A stretch of DNA of 64,000 nucleotides from Echinarachnius parma. Its lineage: Eukaryota > Echinodermata > Echinoidea > Clypeasteroida > Echinarachniidae. The stretch spans positions 107,661-171,660 of the forward strand of contig JBAMJV010007730.1 in NCBI GenBank assembly GCA_037951105.1. The letters are read 5' to 3'. This document shows, piece by piece, positions 1 through 12,493 of this stretch (positions are counted from its first letter, which is position 1; every line of letters starts with the position of its first letter). The notes below the pieces were generated by a model, which made no database searches, was not told the DNA's origin, and worked only from the letters and a program-made list of their open reading frames with translations. The position numbers and the translations under genes are program-made.

Positions 1-104
1 ACTTTTTACTAATATGAGATTATACAAATTTGCCACATTTTCAAATCTTGATTATAGCTATATAATTTATATGATTAAAATGAAAAACAAAAACAAATTG
101 ATGG

Positions 105-435
105 ATGGAATTATTGGCAGGTGAGTTGGTGCTTGGATCGATGGATGGATTGGGGGACGCGTGGATGGATGAATAGGTGGATGGATGAGAAGATGGATGG
201 ATGGATGAATGGATCACGGATTAGAAGGATGGATGGATGGATGGATAGATGGATGGATGGAAGGATCACAGGGTGGATGGATGGAAGGGTAGATGAATGA
301 ATGGATGGATGGATGGTAGATGGATTGGTACATGAATGGATGAAAGGGGGATGAATGGATGGATGAATGGACGGATGGATGGGTAGATGGATGTTTGGAT
401 GGGTCACAGAGTGGAAGGATGGATGGATGGGTGGA
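105..435. repeat. (GGAT)n-type tetranucleotide satellite
   Basis: About 330 bp of diverged GGAT/GATG units. Open frames through it encode only Ile/His/Pro/Ser periodic peptides and are repeat artefacts. Confidence 0.95.
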
Positions 436-440
436 ATAGA

Positions 441-497
441 TATAAAGATATATATATATATATAGATAGATAGATAGATAGATAGAAATATAGATAT

Positions 498-539
<42 letters not shown>

Positions 540-540
540 T
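441..540. repeat. (TA)n and (GATA)n microsatellite
   Basis: A short TA run is followed by two GATA runs directly next to the GGAT satellite, so several simple-repeat types sit end to end. Confidence 0.95.
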
Positions 541-689
541 TGTATTGACACATGAAATATACAAGACTGTAGTCCGAGGGCTAAAGTGCCTTGTGCACCA
601 AAGAAATATATCAAAACATGCATGGATAAATATTTTTACAACGTAAAATACAAATATTACTTAACAACAGTATATCACTCAATATTAAA

Positions 690-1440
690 AAAAATAGAGG
701 ACCCGTGAAAATTGCACGAAATATTACGATTAAAAACACCCCAACTGTAATATCATTGTAATGTTGGATTTAATCAGAAAAGGCTGAGCTCACAAAACTA
801 CTTTAATGGTATAGATGGTACTGCAGGCAATGCCGTTTTTATAGTGAATAGAGGACCCGTGCAAACAAATAGTAGAACAGATAAGTGTAAAATATCATGG
901 AAATCGTTCAAAGTTTGATACAAGCAACATACTCCGTATGCAGACTACCTTAGGGATATTTTTTAGAAAAAAACATTTAGACAAGCAAAAATCCAAGATG
1001 GCGGCCGATTTCCAAGATGGCCGCCAAAAAGGTACTCTTTTAATATAAAAATTGACTTAGTTGGCCGATTTTAATAATCCTGGTGCCGTTTTATATGTTT
1101 ATTGACATGCTAAACACGATGGTGCTACATACGGACTCATATGATGGCCAAAATCCAAGATGGCCGCCATTTTTCCAAGATTGCCCCAAAAAGCTACTTT
1201 TTGATATAAAAATTGACTGAGTTCGTCGATTTTTATTATTTTGGTTTCAATTTCGATGTGTACCGTTATGCTAAAACCGATAATGACACATACGGACCCA
1301 TATGATGGCGAAACATCGACATGGCAGCAATTTTATACAAATTGACTGGGTTGATCGATTTTGATATTCCCGGTGTCTGTTGATGTTTCTTGATGTGCTG
1401 AAAACATTTGTGTTACACAAGGACCTAAACAATGGCGTAG
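690..1440 (+). repeat. Left arm of a foldback repeat with CAAGATGGCGGCC-type units
   Basis: Units of about 160 bp contain the words CAAGATGGC(C/G)GCC and ACTGAGTTGG. The leading part (about 865-985) is the reverse complement of 5930-6030, so this is one arm of a large inverted repeat. A third copy of the same leading sequence lies at about 43500-43620. The word AATAGAGGACCCGTG occurs twice, near 690 and 845. No coding capacity is seen, and the family is not one I recognise. Confidence 0.7.
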
Positions 1441-1499
1441 CTAAGGGATATATGCCTATATAACCCACGGGGGGCACTCATGTATAATGTAAGACGGGT

Positions 1500-2060
1500 A
1501 CGTGCCGCTTACAAAAAAAAACGTTTTCACCCGTTGTCACACCCGATTGCCACTCTCAAGATACCAGATTTTCAAAAATTGCCGCTCCATAGACCCCGGA
1601 ATGACTTGGCTAGGTAGTTGAGTAACATCGAGTCCATTATTCTTCTTCTAGTCAGCTCCCTGGACCACCATTTGAGGGTTTCCGTAGGTCTTTGGTAGCT
1701 CCAAGTCCATGTATTTTGTAGTTTTAGTCTGCTCCTTAGACCTCTTAACTCCCGTTTAAGGGTTTTTGTAGCTCCCTATATGTGTTGCTTGTAGTCAGCT
1801 CTTAAGGCCCCCATATCAGAGTTCCGTGAGACACACCCCGTCAACATATTTGAGTGCCCCCCCCCCCCCCCCCCCCCCTCCACCTCGGATATAACCCCTC
1901 TTTATGTAATGAATTATTTTGTTCTTGATTTTTGTATAGGCTGCTCCTTTATTGCTATTTCCTATCCCGGAACGAACTCTTTACCTCATACTGGTCCGTC
2001 CAAACCCCTGGCCTCCTGAATATATACCTAACATGTTTATTAAGAGAATAATACGATTTT
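1500..2060. repeat. Degenerate repeat and poly-C tract
   Basis: Loosely repeated words around 'agctccctgg...gggtttttgtagctcc' (about 1650-1830) precede a poly-C run of about 20 at 1858-1878. No gene is seen. Confidence 0.4.
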
Positions 2061-2640
2061 AATCATTAATAATGTATTGGGAGTTCATGTACAGTATGCA
2101 TAAAACAGCATTTTATACACCCAGATCAATTCACATGTTCAGATTAAACTTCCGACCCCTTCTCAGTTGGCATACGGCTTAATACTGGCTACGCCATGGA
2201 CCGCTCTATATACCAAACACAACTGTAGATATTTTTGCAGCTTCCTTTATATTATCAGCTTTGGGTCATAGGGGTATAATATTACTGTACAGTATCACAC
2301 GTTACTATTCGATATGCCACATTGTATAAATGGACACCGACACTGGTCACACCGGCCGTTCCTCCTTTTGATGATGTCAGCCTTTATCTTTTCAGGGAAC
2401 CATGGTCCAAAATATTGCTATTTTAAATAAAAGGCAACATTTGTATATCCCAAAAGTTTCGGAAAATAGATTTCCATAACATTTATTAAATCTAGTGTCT
2501 AGGACGTATGATATATCATATATATATAAAGAACCTAATTATGCTGTCTGCATATCCATCCCCTTACCCATGCCTTTGAACCATTCCTGAAGCATGATAT
2601 GTACATATCAGTGCAAATATAATAGTTTAGCAACATCAAA
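2060..2640. other. AT-rich spacer
   Basis: No open frame, recognised repeat or RNA gene is evident. Confidence 0.5.
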
Positions 2641-2649
2641 TGAGGTGCA

Positions 2650-2897
2650 TTATAGATCCTTAGTGTCTTGCATATTACTTTCTTTTAGAGGTTCATCCAT
2701 TTCCTGGGATACGTTCAATTGCTTGCCTATTCTCTTATTGAAGTGGGACTGAGTTTGCACTACTTGCTCATGGTGGTTGGTCAAATTAGCAGGTTTATCT
2801 TTACACCCTGAATGGTCATCATACTCGAGGAAATGATGAGCCTGGAGTGGGCTGTGACATGTTTTAGAGACTGACATACTTGGATCCATATAGGTGA
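2650..2897 (-). CDS. Possible terminal exon of an unrecognised gene
   Basis: On the minus strand a CAG acceptor-like site near 2898 leads into an 82-codon frame that ends at a TAA at 2650. The peptide is hydrophilic, rich in His/Lys/Asp/Glu, and has normal rather than repeat-like composition (…SKTCHSPLQAHHFLEYDD…). I do not recognise it. The acceptor lies in the target-site duplication of the adjoining hAT insertion, and no upstream exon was found, so it may be a chance frame or a gene remnant cut off by the insertion. Confidence 0.25.
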
Positions 2898-2907
2898 TAG
2901 CTGGGTG

Positions 2908-4281
2908 CAGTGGCGTAGACAGGTTCTTACACCTGGGGGGATGATTTGCCGTTCACCGGACCAAGACCAATTTTTCGAGACCAAGACAATTGCTTGAAAG
3001 TCCTCTCAGTGGGGGGAGGGGGGGGGGGAGATGTTAAGATGGTCGTGACCAGGCGGGCCGAAAGCAGTTTTGGATTTTTTTTTTTCGGGGGGGGGGATTT
3101 TGTGTGTGTATATAGGGGCTCATGCCCAACCACACTCACAGTGCTGCCAACTTTGAGCCAGATGTGAAAGTGAGACATTTCAAGGATCGAAGCGACCAAG
3201 CCCGAGGGAGCGAAGTGACTGAGCGGGGGGAGGGTGTGGGAGGGGGTGTCCCCCCTCCCACGCTAGAGAGATTTTGCATTTTTGGACTTGAAATTGTGCA
3301 TTCTGGTGCTTACCTAGATAGGAAATTCGGGCTTAACATTGACTGTATCTGGGAAAGCGTGTTATGATTAGATCGACCAGAAATTTTAACTATATTTTCA
3401 GGATAAAAAAAATAATTGACACACTAATAAATATGCACCTCAACACAGGGATCGAAGTGACTGAGCGGGGGGAGGGTGTGGGAGGGGGGTGTCCCCCCTC
3501 CTACGCAAGGGAGATTTTGCATTTTTGGACTTACAATTGTGCATTCTGGTGCTTACCTAGATAGGAAATTCGGGCTTAACATTGACTGTATCTGGGAAAG
3601 CGTGTTAGGATTTGATCGACCAGAAATTTTAATTATTTAAATATATTTTCACGAAGAAAACAAATAATTGACACATATGCACCCCTACAGAAATATTGTA
3701 TTTATATTTTAGCATCATCCACAGTTCCAACATCACCATATGCCACATTATGTATGATCCAACAACTTAGCCTATTGCCAAGAATGAGTCCCGAGGGGCG
3801 AAGCTACCGAGGGCTGGGGCAGGGCCAAATAGGGCGGGTTTGGGAGGGGGTATCCCCCTCCCACGGAGAAGATTTTGCATTTATATATATACTTGAAATG
3901 GTGAAATTTGGTGCATGTCACACAAGGAGCCAGAGCAATGCCAGCCTACACTGGAACTACGTGGCCCGGTATACAGAAAACAAATACTCATCCCTGACCA
4001 TACGCAAGTTACACAACAAACAGAGATAATCTGTTCGAGCGCGAAGCGCGCACCAAAAATTGAAAGTTGATATATAAATTACCTTTTTAACGTTAGAATT
4101 AACAAGTCTTAGCTTATTATTATACAACTTATGTTTTCTTTCCCACTCGTATACAGCTGCACACAAAACAAATATATCCTTCCCTAAAACCTGGGGGGGA
4201 TGATTGTACATGTCATCCCCCCCACCTTGTGAGGTGGGGGGGGATGCATCCCCCTCATCCCCCCCGTTGTCTACGCCCCTG
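2908..4281. mobile_element. Non-autonomous hAT-type DNA transposon
   Basis: The ends are CAGTGGCGTAGACA and its near complement TGTCTACGCCCCTG, flanked by an identical 8-bp duplication GCTGGGTG at 2900-2907 and 4282-4289. An 8-bp target duplication with CAGxGGCGTAG termini is typical of the hAT superfamily. The interior holds poly-G tracts, two direct copies of a ~250-bp block (about 3190-3370 and 3450-3630), and a segment that reappears inverted at 56.4-56.95 kb. No transposase frame is present. Confidence 0.85.
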
Positions 4282-4291
4282 GCTGGGTGAC

Positions 4292-4475
4292 AACCCAGCT
4301 ATGAGATGATGTTGGGCCATTGTCGGAAATTGACGTTATGCCAATATATCACAAAAATGACGTCGTGACGATGTTGGGCTGGCGGACATTTTAACCTCGA
4401 GCCAACGGCGATATGCCGACATCCGGCAACCAACTTCCGACATCGGCCCGACGTCAGGTGGCTAGCTGGGTAGTG
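4292..4475. mobile_element. MITE with ACCCAGCTA terminal inverted repeats
   Basis: It starts with ACCCAGCTATGAG and ends with CTAGCTGGGT. The sub-terminal words GTTGGGCC and GGCCCGACGTC are also roughly complementary. It is about 184 bp with no coding capacity. Confidence 0.5.
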
Positions 4476-5060
4476 TCCGAGTGTAATAAATTATACTTAC
4501 AACCCAAACTGAATCTTTACAGAGAAGCAAATAACAGACCAAACTCTTACAAGATATGTTTGGGTATACATCGTAAAAGGGACCATGGCGTTGCCAGTCT
4601 CAGGCTATGAGCCTAATGGGGGCTGGGTGGGTGGTGGTGGAGATTTGGACATGCTAACCGGGATGTGGGGGAAATAATTCATTCAATGAAAAATGGACTC
4701 TAAACGCGTTGAAATTTTTGTTTGCAATTGATTGATTTTCTGCTGATATACACATGTTCACGGCATAGGCAGCATTTATCCAAAATGGGGGATGGGACGA
4801 TGCACGGCATTGTAGCTGGTTTGTGCGTAGCACAATCGTTTAAAGAATATTGGTGAATAAAAAATGTATAAGGACGCTAGTGCGTTCATAATGATTTAAA
4901 TCGTATACAATTATTGTCACTCATTCATCTCAAAAGTCCAAAGGACTGCCACTGATGAGAGGGGTGGCAAACAAAGTTTTAGGGCAATATTTCCTATATT
5001 AGCAGCTTTTACCGAAACAAGCGAAATCATGATTTCCCTAGGGAGAGATGGCTAATCCCT
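4476..5060. other. Spacer without recognised genes
   Basis: No exon, RNA gene or complete element is recognised. The last ~80 bases lead into the foldback arm. Confidence 0.4.
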
Positions 5061-6045
5061 CCTTTATCCCCTAGCTACGCCATCTTGGAAAATGGCCGCC
5101 ATGTTCGATTTTACCATTATTTAGATCCATTTGTATGAAAATAGTTTTCAGCTCATCAAAAAAAACTTTTAATCAGTACAAAGCTTATTAGAATCAGCCA
5201 ACTCAGTCAGTTGAAAAGTTGTAAAATGCTTTTTGACAACCGCCTTGAAAAATGGCCGCCATGTTGGATTTTTGCCATCTTATATGTCTGTATGTATCAT
5301 AATCGTCTTCTGCATATTATCAGGTCACATATAAATCGCAGCAAGATAATACAAATCGGCAAACTCAGTCAACTTAAACAAAATAAAAAAATAGCCTTGG
5401 CGGTCATCTTGGAAAATGGAAGCCATCTTGGATTTTCTCCATTATATTGGTCCGTTTGTATTACAATCGTTTTAAATATATCAATTAACATTTAAATTGA
5501 CACTAATAAGATTATTACAATTAGCCAACTCATTCAATTTTGATATCAAAAAGGAGCTTTTGGCGACCATCTTGAATAAATGGCTGCCATCTTGGATTTT
5601 TGCCTTCAAATGGGTCCGTATTATATCACCATCGTTTTTAGCATATCAAGAAACATATAAATCAACACCGAGATTATCAAAACCGGCCAACTCAGTAAAT
5701 TTTCATATTAAAAAGTAACTGTTGGGGTCCATCTTGGAAAATGGCGGCCACTTTGGATTTTGGCCATCATAATGGGTCCGTATGTATTACCATCGTGTTC
5801 AGAATGTCAATAAACATTTAAAACGACACCAAGATTATTAAAATCGGCCAACTCAGTAAATTTGTATATCAAAAAGTAGCTTTTTGGCGGCCATCTTGGA
5901 AAATGGCCGCCATGTTGGAATTTCGTTTGTCTAAATGTTTTTTCTAAAAAGTGTCCCTAAGGTAGTCTGCATACGGAGTATGTTGCTTGTATCAAACTTT
6001 GAACGATTATTACACTTATCTGCTCTACTAAAAGTACAACTAATT
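5060..6045 (-). repeat. Right arm of the foldback repeat; about six ~160-bp units
   Basis: The motif CCATCTTGGAAAATGGCCGCC or a variant recurs near 5083, 5250, 5405, 5567, 5730 and 5890. Each copy is followed by a line containing AACTCAGTCAA and 'gggtccgtatgtatta'. The outer end (5930-6030) is complementary to 865-985. The arms are therefore unequal in copy number. Confidence 0.75.
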
Positions 6046-6059
6046 TGTTGACATGATTA

Positions 6060-6660
6060 ATTGCTGAGATGACCAATCCAGCGAGCGGTGATTCACACAC
6101 TTATACTGAATCTCCATTGCAGTATATGCACTGCACTGCATGATATGCACACAACACACTGTAGGCATAGGGGTACGGTATGTGTATAGTTTATGCACAT
6201 ATATATTATGCAGGTGAGGGTGTGTGCGAAATCGCTGGCGCTGATTAGCTTATCACGCTTTCCTTCGCACCAGGTTCTGCTCCTGTATATCCGGTGCAAT
6301 AATAACCTTGCGATAGGGGACATTTTTTGGGCTCAAAACTTTTAAAAAATCAACTTCCGTTTGATGTAATTTGATACCTTTTCACCATTTCCTCATTAAA
6401 GGTAGTAGCAATCATCACCTGAAAGATGAGGGTCATACCTCAAGGCATGGTGATTTGCATAGCCGGACAGACAAACAAACATACATCCAGACAGATCCTC
6501 CTCTTTTAGTAGTACTAGAGGGTCTGTGGAAAAAAAATAAAAACCCATAACGCGATCGGTGCTCTGCACACACTGTTTCTCTACTGAGCACAACACAACA
6601 CACAATACACAACACACTGCACTGAATAGTCATCACCTACCATGGGCCTACATATCTTTC
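6060..6660. repeat. Dispersed repeat, copy 1
   Basis: Contains the signatures 'cacaccaggttctg', CTTCCGTTTGATGTAA, CACCATTTCCTC and 'ggacagacaaaca'. The same order recurs at 7655-7950, and inverted at 8255-8620. The next hAT insertion splits this copy from the following one. Confidence 0.6.
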
Positions 6661-6675
6661 TGATGTGCACACGTA

Positions 6676-7644
6676 CAGTAGCGTAGACAGGTTCTTACAC
6701 CTGGGGGGGACGATTTGCTGTTCAGTTCACCGGACCAAGACTAATTTGTTCGCGGCCGAGACCACCTGCCAAATATTTTGAGACCAAGGCAATTGCTTGG
6801 AAGTCCTCTCATTTCGAGACCAAGTACTTTCACAATTTTCGAGCCCGAGACCAAGTACCTTCAAAGTTGAAAACCCCTCTCAGTGGGGGGGGGGGGGGGG
6901 GGGGGGGGGGGGTTGCCGTAAACAATTTTCGAAGCCGAGACCAAGTACTTTCAAAATTTTCGAGACCGAGACCAAGTACCAAGTTGAAAACCCCTCTCAG
7001 TGGGGGGGGGGGGGGGGGGGGGGGTTTCCGTAAACAAACAAGTACTTTCAAAATTTTCGAGACCGAGACCAAGTACCTTCAAAGTTGAAAACCCCCCTCA
7101 CAGTGGGGGGGGAGGGGGGGGGGTTCGAAACTTTCAAGTTGTCGACACCGAGACCAGGTTCATTCAACTTTCTCAGTCCAAATACTTTCAACAATTTTCG
7201 AACCCGATACCGGAGATCTTTGACAATTTTTGGTACCGAGATCGGGTTTTAGTCGGTTGTTACCACGTTTTAGTCGGTCGAGACCAGGTTTTAGACGGTC
7301 AAGACGGCTTAAAAGTAGTCTCGAGACCTAGGTTTTAGACGGTCAAGACGGCTTAAAAGTAGTCTCGAGACCAGCTAAAATGTGAAAAGGGGGGTTCAAA
7401 CCCCCCTTACAGCCATTCTTGGGTCAAAGGGGGGGGGGGGGCGTTGAACCGCCAACCCCCCCCCCCCCCCCCCCTGGGTACGCCTATGCATACAAGTAAT
7501 GTTTTTTTTTCACTCGTATAGATACACACAACAAAATATATCCTTCCCTAAAACCTGGGGGGGATGATTGTACATGTCATCCCCCCCACCTTGTGAGGTG
7601 GGGGGGATGCATCCCCCTCATCCCCCCCGTTGTCTACGCCACTG
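6676..7644. mobile_element. Non-autonomous hAT-type element, G-rich
   Basis: Termini CAGTAGCGTAGACAGG and TTGTCTACGCCACTG are flanked by the 8-bp duplication CACACGTA (6668-6675 and 7645-7652). The interior has at least four long poly-G or poly-C tracts alternating with repeated 'ccgagaccaagtac' blocks. The last ~90 bp match the end of the 2908-4281 element, so the two are related. Confidence 0.85.
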
Positions 7645-7652
7645 CACACGTA

Positions 7653-8640
7653 ACTATATGCGCTTGGCTTCGAATTGCAGGCGAGGGTGTGTACGAATTC
7701 GTTGCAGCTTTCCTTCGCATCACGTTGTACACGTTGCGAAAGTCCTGCGATAGTGGACATTTTGGGTCTCAAAACGTCAACAACCCAAAATACTTCCGTT
7801 TGATGTAAATTTGATATCCTTTCACCATTACCTCCCTGAAGGTAGTAGCAATCATCACCTGAAAGATGAGGGTCGTACCTCAAGGCATGGCGATTTGCAT
7901 AGACGGACAGACAGACAAACAGATCTTCCTCTTTTAGTAGTATAGATAGAATAGAGGACCTGTGCCTGAGGCACAGAAAATGAACCTGATTACAACATCA
8001 ATAAACCACAAAAACAACCTCCACGACAAATTTACCTAAATTTTTGACATGAGTCATGATTGGTCAGATGATTTATTTCGAATAACCGATCCAGCGATTT
8101 CACACACTGATTCTACACTGCTGAAGCTACTGTACTGCATGCGCGCACACAACATACATACTGTAGGCATACGGGGACGGTATGTGTACATCGTGTACCA
8201 TACTAATAGTGTATGCACATAGCTAGGCAGTCCTGATGAGTCCTGATTTATCACAACATCAATAAACCATAAGAAGGCATTATTGCTTTCTGTATGTCTG
8301 TCTGTTTGTTTGTTTGTCTGTCCGGCTACGCAAATCGCCATGCATTGAGGTATGACCCTCACATTTTAGGTGAGATGATAGCCACTACCTTTAGGGAGGT
8401 AATGGTGAAAGGGTTTTTAAATACATCAAACGGAAGTTGATTTTTTTTTTGGATGTTTTGAGCCCAAACATTTGTCCACTATCGCACGTTATTATCGGAA
8501 GAGCAGAGGGTGGTGCGAAGGAAAGCGCGACAAGCCAATCAGCGCCAGCGATATCGTACACACCCTTGCCTGTAAGCCGAATGCAATAGTTACGTGTGTC
8601 CATCACAAAGGCATATCGTACCCGTATGCCTACAGTACGG
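7653..8640. repeat. Foldback pair of a dispersed repeat
   Basis: 7680-7930 and 8270-8600 are inverted copies of the same sequence (shared: CTTCCGTTTGATGTAA, 'acctcaaggcatgg', 'gtccactatcg'). 'caacatcaataaacca' also occurs near 7998 and 8252. No gene is seen. Confidence 0.6.
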
Positions 8641-8683
8641 TATTTTCGCAAACCTGAGGACGACGAGTAGTGGGGTGGTTAAG

Positions 8684-8905
8684 GGGTCCATGACTGCATT
8701 TTGGGGTACGATTGTTTTACTTGGCATACATACTCCTTGGATCAAAAGAAGAAAATTCGTCAAAAGAGACACTCTGTAGCTATGCAAATTCGGCCTAATT
8801 TCCATAATTGATACAGAGTGTCTCTTTGGATAAATTTTCTTCTTTTGATCCAAGGAGTTTGTATGCCAAGTAAAACGATTGTACCCCAAACTGCAGTGAA
8901 CACCC
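8684..8905. mobile_element. Palindromic MITE
   Basis: The left arm (from about 8690) carries GGGGTACGATTGTTTTACTT, and the right arm ends with the complement (AAGTAAAACGATTGTACCCC). The arms are ~90 bp with small mismatches around a ~30-nt centre. It has no coding capacity. Confidence 0.75.
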
Positions 8906-9074
8906 ATATTTGTGGCCCCTACTAGAAGAAATGACGTCATTTAGGCGAGAAATTACGTCACTTACGTTCTCTCTCGTCGTCTGGCCAATCTGAGCACTAG
9001 TTCATGCCCGATTTCAGGTTCGTCGGAAAATCCAGTGCACCGTCTTCAGAATTACGTAATCAGAGAAGTATCAA

Positions 9075-9775
9075 CATGTATATGTGTGTGTGTGTGTTTT
9101 ATACGTGTGTATGTGTATGTGTGGTGGATTATGTAACTGGTGTATGCGTGTGTGTTTGAATGTGTGCGTTTGTGGCTTTGTGTACGTGTGTGCGCATTTG
9201 TGCGTGTGTGTGTGTTTGTGAGTGTATATGTGTTTGTTTTTGTTTGTTGGAATGCAAGTGCCTGCGTGCGTGTGTGTATGCGTATTACGGGTATGGGTTT
9301 TTGTTTGAGTGTGTGCGTGTGTTTGTGTTTGTTTGAGTGCTCGCGTGGATGAGTGTGTGTGTTTGTGTGTGTGGATGTGCGTGTGTGGGTGTTTGTGTGC
9401 ATTTGTGAGTGTGCATTCATGTGTTTGTGTTTGTGTGGGTGTGTGTTGTGTATCTGTATGCGTATGTGTGGGAGTTGTATTAATGTTGTGTTTGTGTGTA
9501 TACGCGTGTGTAAGGGTTTGTGTTTGTGTGAGCGCATGTGTGGGGTGTTTGTGTGCATTGGTGTTTGTTTGAGTGCGAGTGCGTGCGTGCGTGCGGGAGT
9601 GGATGTTTGTGCGTGTGAGTATACGTGTGTGTGTAAGTGTGTGTGTGTTTTGTGTGATTGAATGCGTGTATGTGTGTGTGTGTCTGTGTTGGAGTTAGTT
9701 CAGTCGGGTCGTGTGTTTGCGCATGTGTATGTTTGAAAGTGTAAGGTGTGTGTGAGTGTTTGTCATGATTGTGTG
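9075..9775. repeat. GT-rich satellite
   Basis: About 700 bp of TGTG/TGCG/TTTG-type sequence on the plus strand. Long open frames on both strands (His/Thr-rich or Val/Cys-rich) are compositional artefacts. Confidence 0.9.
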
Positions 9776-9896
9776 TAGAAGGGAACGACGTCATTTTGAA
9801 CGCGCGTTAACTAAAAACGAAAATGGTTCAAAGGCAGCAAACAGGTAGTGAACAGCACGGGTTGACTACATTCAATAGACCGCTTCTGTGATGTAT

Positions 9897-10051
9897 GCAA
9901 ATAATATTCGTATGACGTATAGACTCCCCGTTGGCAAACTTAACAATAGTAACTAGGTTCGGCAAGATAAGTATGCCGGAGCTTACCGGACCTAGTTACT
10001 ATTGTTAAACAGTGCCAACGTGGAGTATTACGTCATACGCATATTATTTGC
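9897..10051. mobile_element. Palindromic MITE, ends GCAAATAATAT
   Basis: The arms GCAAATAATATTCGTATGAC and its near complement are followed inward by GTTGGCA/TGCCAAC and AACAATAGTAACTAG/CTAGTTACTATTGTT. It is about 155 bp. Confidence 0.75.
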
Positions 10052-10056
10052 TTATA

Positions 10057-10281
10057 CAGGGTGGCCCAGAAATAACGGAACGGGGTACTTTCCATTATAA
10101 AGAAACATACAGACTAGGTTCACTGGATAGATAATCTTTTAAAAAGAACTTTGATATCATCAACAGTAATGTTTTTGTTTGGGTGTTCGGAATAACGAAT
10201 TTCTTTTAAAAAGATTATCTATCCAGTGAACATATTATCACAATGGCAAATACCCCGTTCCGTTATTTCTGGGCCACCCTG
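10057..10281. mobile_element. Mariner-like MITE, CAGGGTGGCCC termini
   Basis: The terminal inverted repeat of ~30 bp starts CAGGGTGGCCCAGAAATAAC and is preceded by TA. A second inner inverted pair (around 'aagattatctatccag') makes it nearly palindromic. The same family occurs at 45535-45771, with a clean TA duplication, and at 59340. Confidence 0.8.
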
Positions 10282-10374
10282 AAACGGTCGTTCTAGGACG
10301 GGAAACTCGTTCTCGTTCACATTAGCGAAAACTCCCTAGTGTGTTGTGTGCGCGCATGCAGTTGTACGCAGTTT

Positions 10375-10465
10375 GATGGATGGATGCATGCATGCATGCA
10401 TGGATGCATGAGTGGATGGCTGGATGGATGGGTACTAGATGGATGGATGGATGGATGGGTGGATT
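10375..10465. repeat. (GGAT)n/(TGCA)n microsatellite
   Basis: A short tetranucleotide array, diverged. Confidence 0.85.
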
Positions 10466-10484
10466 TCTTTCATTGTTTTTCATT

Positions 10485-12025
10485 GTTTTCATTGTTTTAA
10501 TTATTGGGGGCACAGGACCCCCCCCCCCCCCCCCCCCCAATCCCCCATCCCCTGGCGCATGTGTACCATGGTCATTCTAGAAACGAACTTTTATTTTTCG
10601 TCTTACCTAACATGGATTTAGAAAAATAACGTTGACCAACAAACAAACGAGCCAACACCGTCACATTGTTTTATTGTTTGTCCATTAATGGCGTTGCAAG
10701 GCGGAATAACATTATTAGGGGCGAAGGGGATCGACACTAAGGGCTCTATTATAAGATTATTATTTACACAAGGATTTCACATCCGTTTTATCGGTTGTTT
10801 ATACGTGATAATAATTCCGTTTATATAAAAGCATTACTATAAAGGACTACCTTGAATATCTTTGGATATTTGTACGCTTAGATTGCAATAAAAGATCAAT
10901 AATTATGTTGACATTATTTGAGAAAAGCAATAAAAACACATTTATTTTCGCTCTTCATCTCAGTTAAATTGATTTCCGTTAAATATTTTGGTTAACTATG
11001 AGAAGTTGGTTTCATAGGAAGGGGTGCACACCAACTCCAAGAAAGGGGGTGATTCACCCCCCCCCCCCCCTCCCCTACCCCCTGATCACCACCTAACTCC
11101 TTTGGCTGATCAGTGCATTCGTGCATTTAATATGTTTTTATGCCGTAACAATTATCAATATGACGTATATGACACGTTTTTGTATTTTGCCCTGAGTTTT
11201 CTATCGTTGCTTGATATTTGAGTAATAATTGTCACACGTATAGCCTTTCTAATTTCTAATAAAAAGCAAGAACTCGTAATCATTTCCCAAAAGAGTAATC
11301 TTCTTGGTAAAGGATTTCCAATTGTGTTTGCATTGGTTTTATTTCATTATTGGGGGGCAAATCCCCATCCCCCGGTGAGACACCACTGCGTACCATGGTC
11401 ATTCTAGAAACGAACTTTTATTTTATCGTCTTTAATACCTTATATGGATTTAGATAAATAACGTTGACAAACAAACAAACGAACCAACAACTTCGTCACT
11501 TTGTTTTATTTGTCTTTCCATTAATGGCAAGAAGGAATAATATTATAAGCGGATCGAAACTATGGGCTCTAGTATAGGTTTAATTATTTACACAAGGAGT
11601 TTACATCCGTTCTACTGATTGTTTATGATTGATAATAATTATGTTTATATATTGTGTAATTTGGTTTTGTTGTTTTCTCTTTTTTCTGTAAACTTTTTCA
11701 ATTACATTTGAAATAGGTAGAGCAATTAATGTTGTCGTGGCCTTTTTTATCACCACATTATGATTTTATTTCCGTTAAATATTTTTGGTAAACTCCCAGG
11801 TAAGGGGCGAATCCCCCCCCCCCCCCCCTCCCCCCGATCAACACATAACTTTGGCTGCTCAGTGCATTCATGCATTTATCATGACGTATATGACCCGTTT
11901 TTGTCTATTGCATTGAGTTTATATTGAGATATTATGATGATTGTCACACCTCTAGCCTTGTATGAACATGTATAATTAAACAAAACAAAAACTTGTGATC
12001 ATTTCCCAAAACAATAACATCCTTC
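10485..12025. repeat. Tandem duplication of a ~0.75-0.83-kb block upstream of the GPCR
   Basis: Block A (about 10485-11330) and block B (about 11331-12025) share the same words in order: ACCATGGTCATTCTAGAAAC, 'ataacgttga', 'tgggctct', 'ttccgttaaatattttgg', a poly-C run, 'cagtgcattc', and CATTTCCCAAAA. The offset is about 827 bp at the start and ~790 bp later. The blocks differ by many substitutions and indels, so the duplication is not recent. No coding frame is conserved between them. Confidence 0.8.
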
Positions 12026-12290
12026 GATCAGCATTTAAGAAGGGTTGTCGGAAAATATCGACCGTGATCATTATTGCTGACAAGTTCACCGATATATTGT
12101 GCTGGATGTACTCGTAGTGGTGCTTTCGAGCGTTTTCTCAAAATATCACAGCGCTGATTTAACTTTGCGAGTATATATACTTAAAACCTTCGCTCTCCTG
12201 ATAGGTTCCACGTCGATGTTCCTCCGTTGTAACCAGGGAATCCAGTCATTGTAGTATATTCTCTGTTCACATTTTGCGAAAAAGGGCACA

Positions 12291-12300
12291 TTATATAAGG
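12291..12300 (+). promoter_or_regulatory. TATA-like sequence upstream of the GPCR start
   Basis: TTATATAAGG lies ~200 bp before the ATG at 12494. Another TATATATA run lies near 12170. The assignment rests on position and sequence only. Confidence 0.25.
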
Positions 12301-12493
12301 GATTGACAGAACATCATCGAACCCCTACAATATTGAAACGAGCCGTGTCTTCGGGCTATATCTATATTGACATGATTCCAGTTCCCGAATCGTCTGAATT
12401 TTATGTTAATTACTATTCAATAATTGAGAAAGCAAGTTGCCTATCAGACGTTAAAATAATTACAGCCCAAATATACCGTGCATATAACGAATC

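Noticed and set aside
111-623. 170-aa Ile/His/Pro/Ser-rich minus-strand frame
   Set aside because: Explained entirely by GGAT and GATA repeats.
9052-9794. Overlapping 100-170-aa frames rich in His/Thr or Cys/Val
   Set aside because: Products of GT-rich satellite DNA; no domain or splice support.
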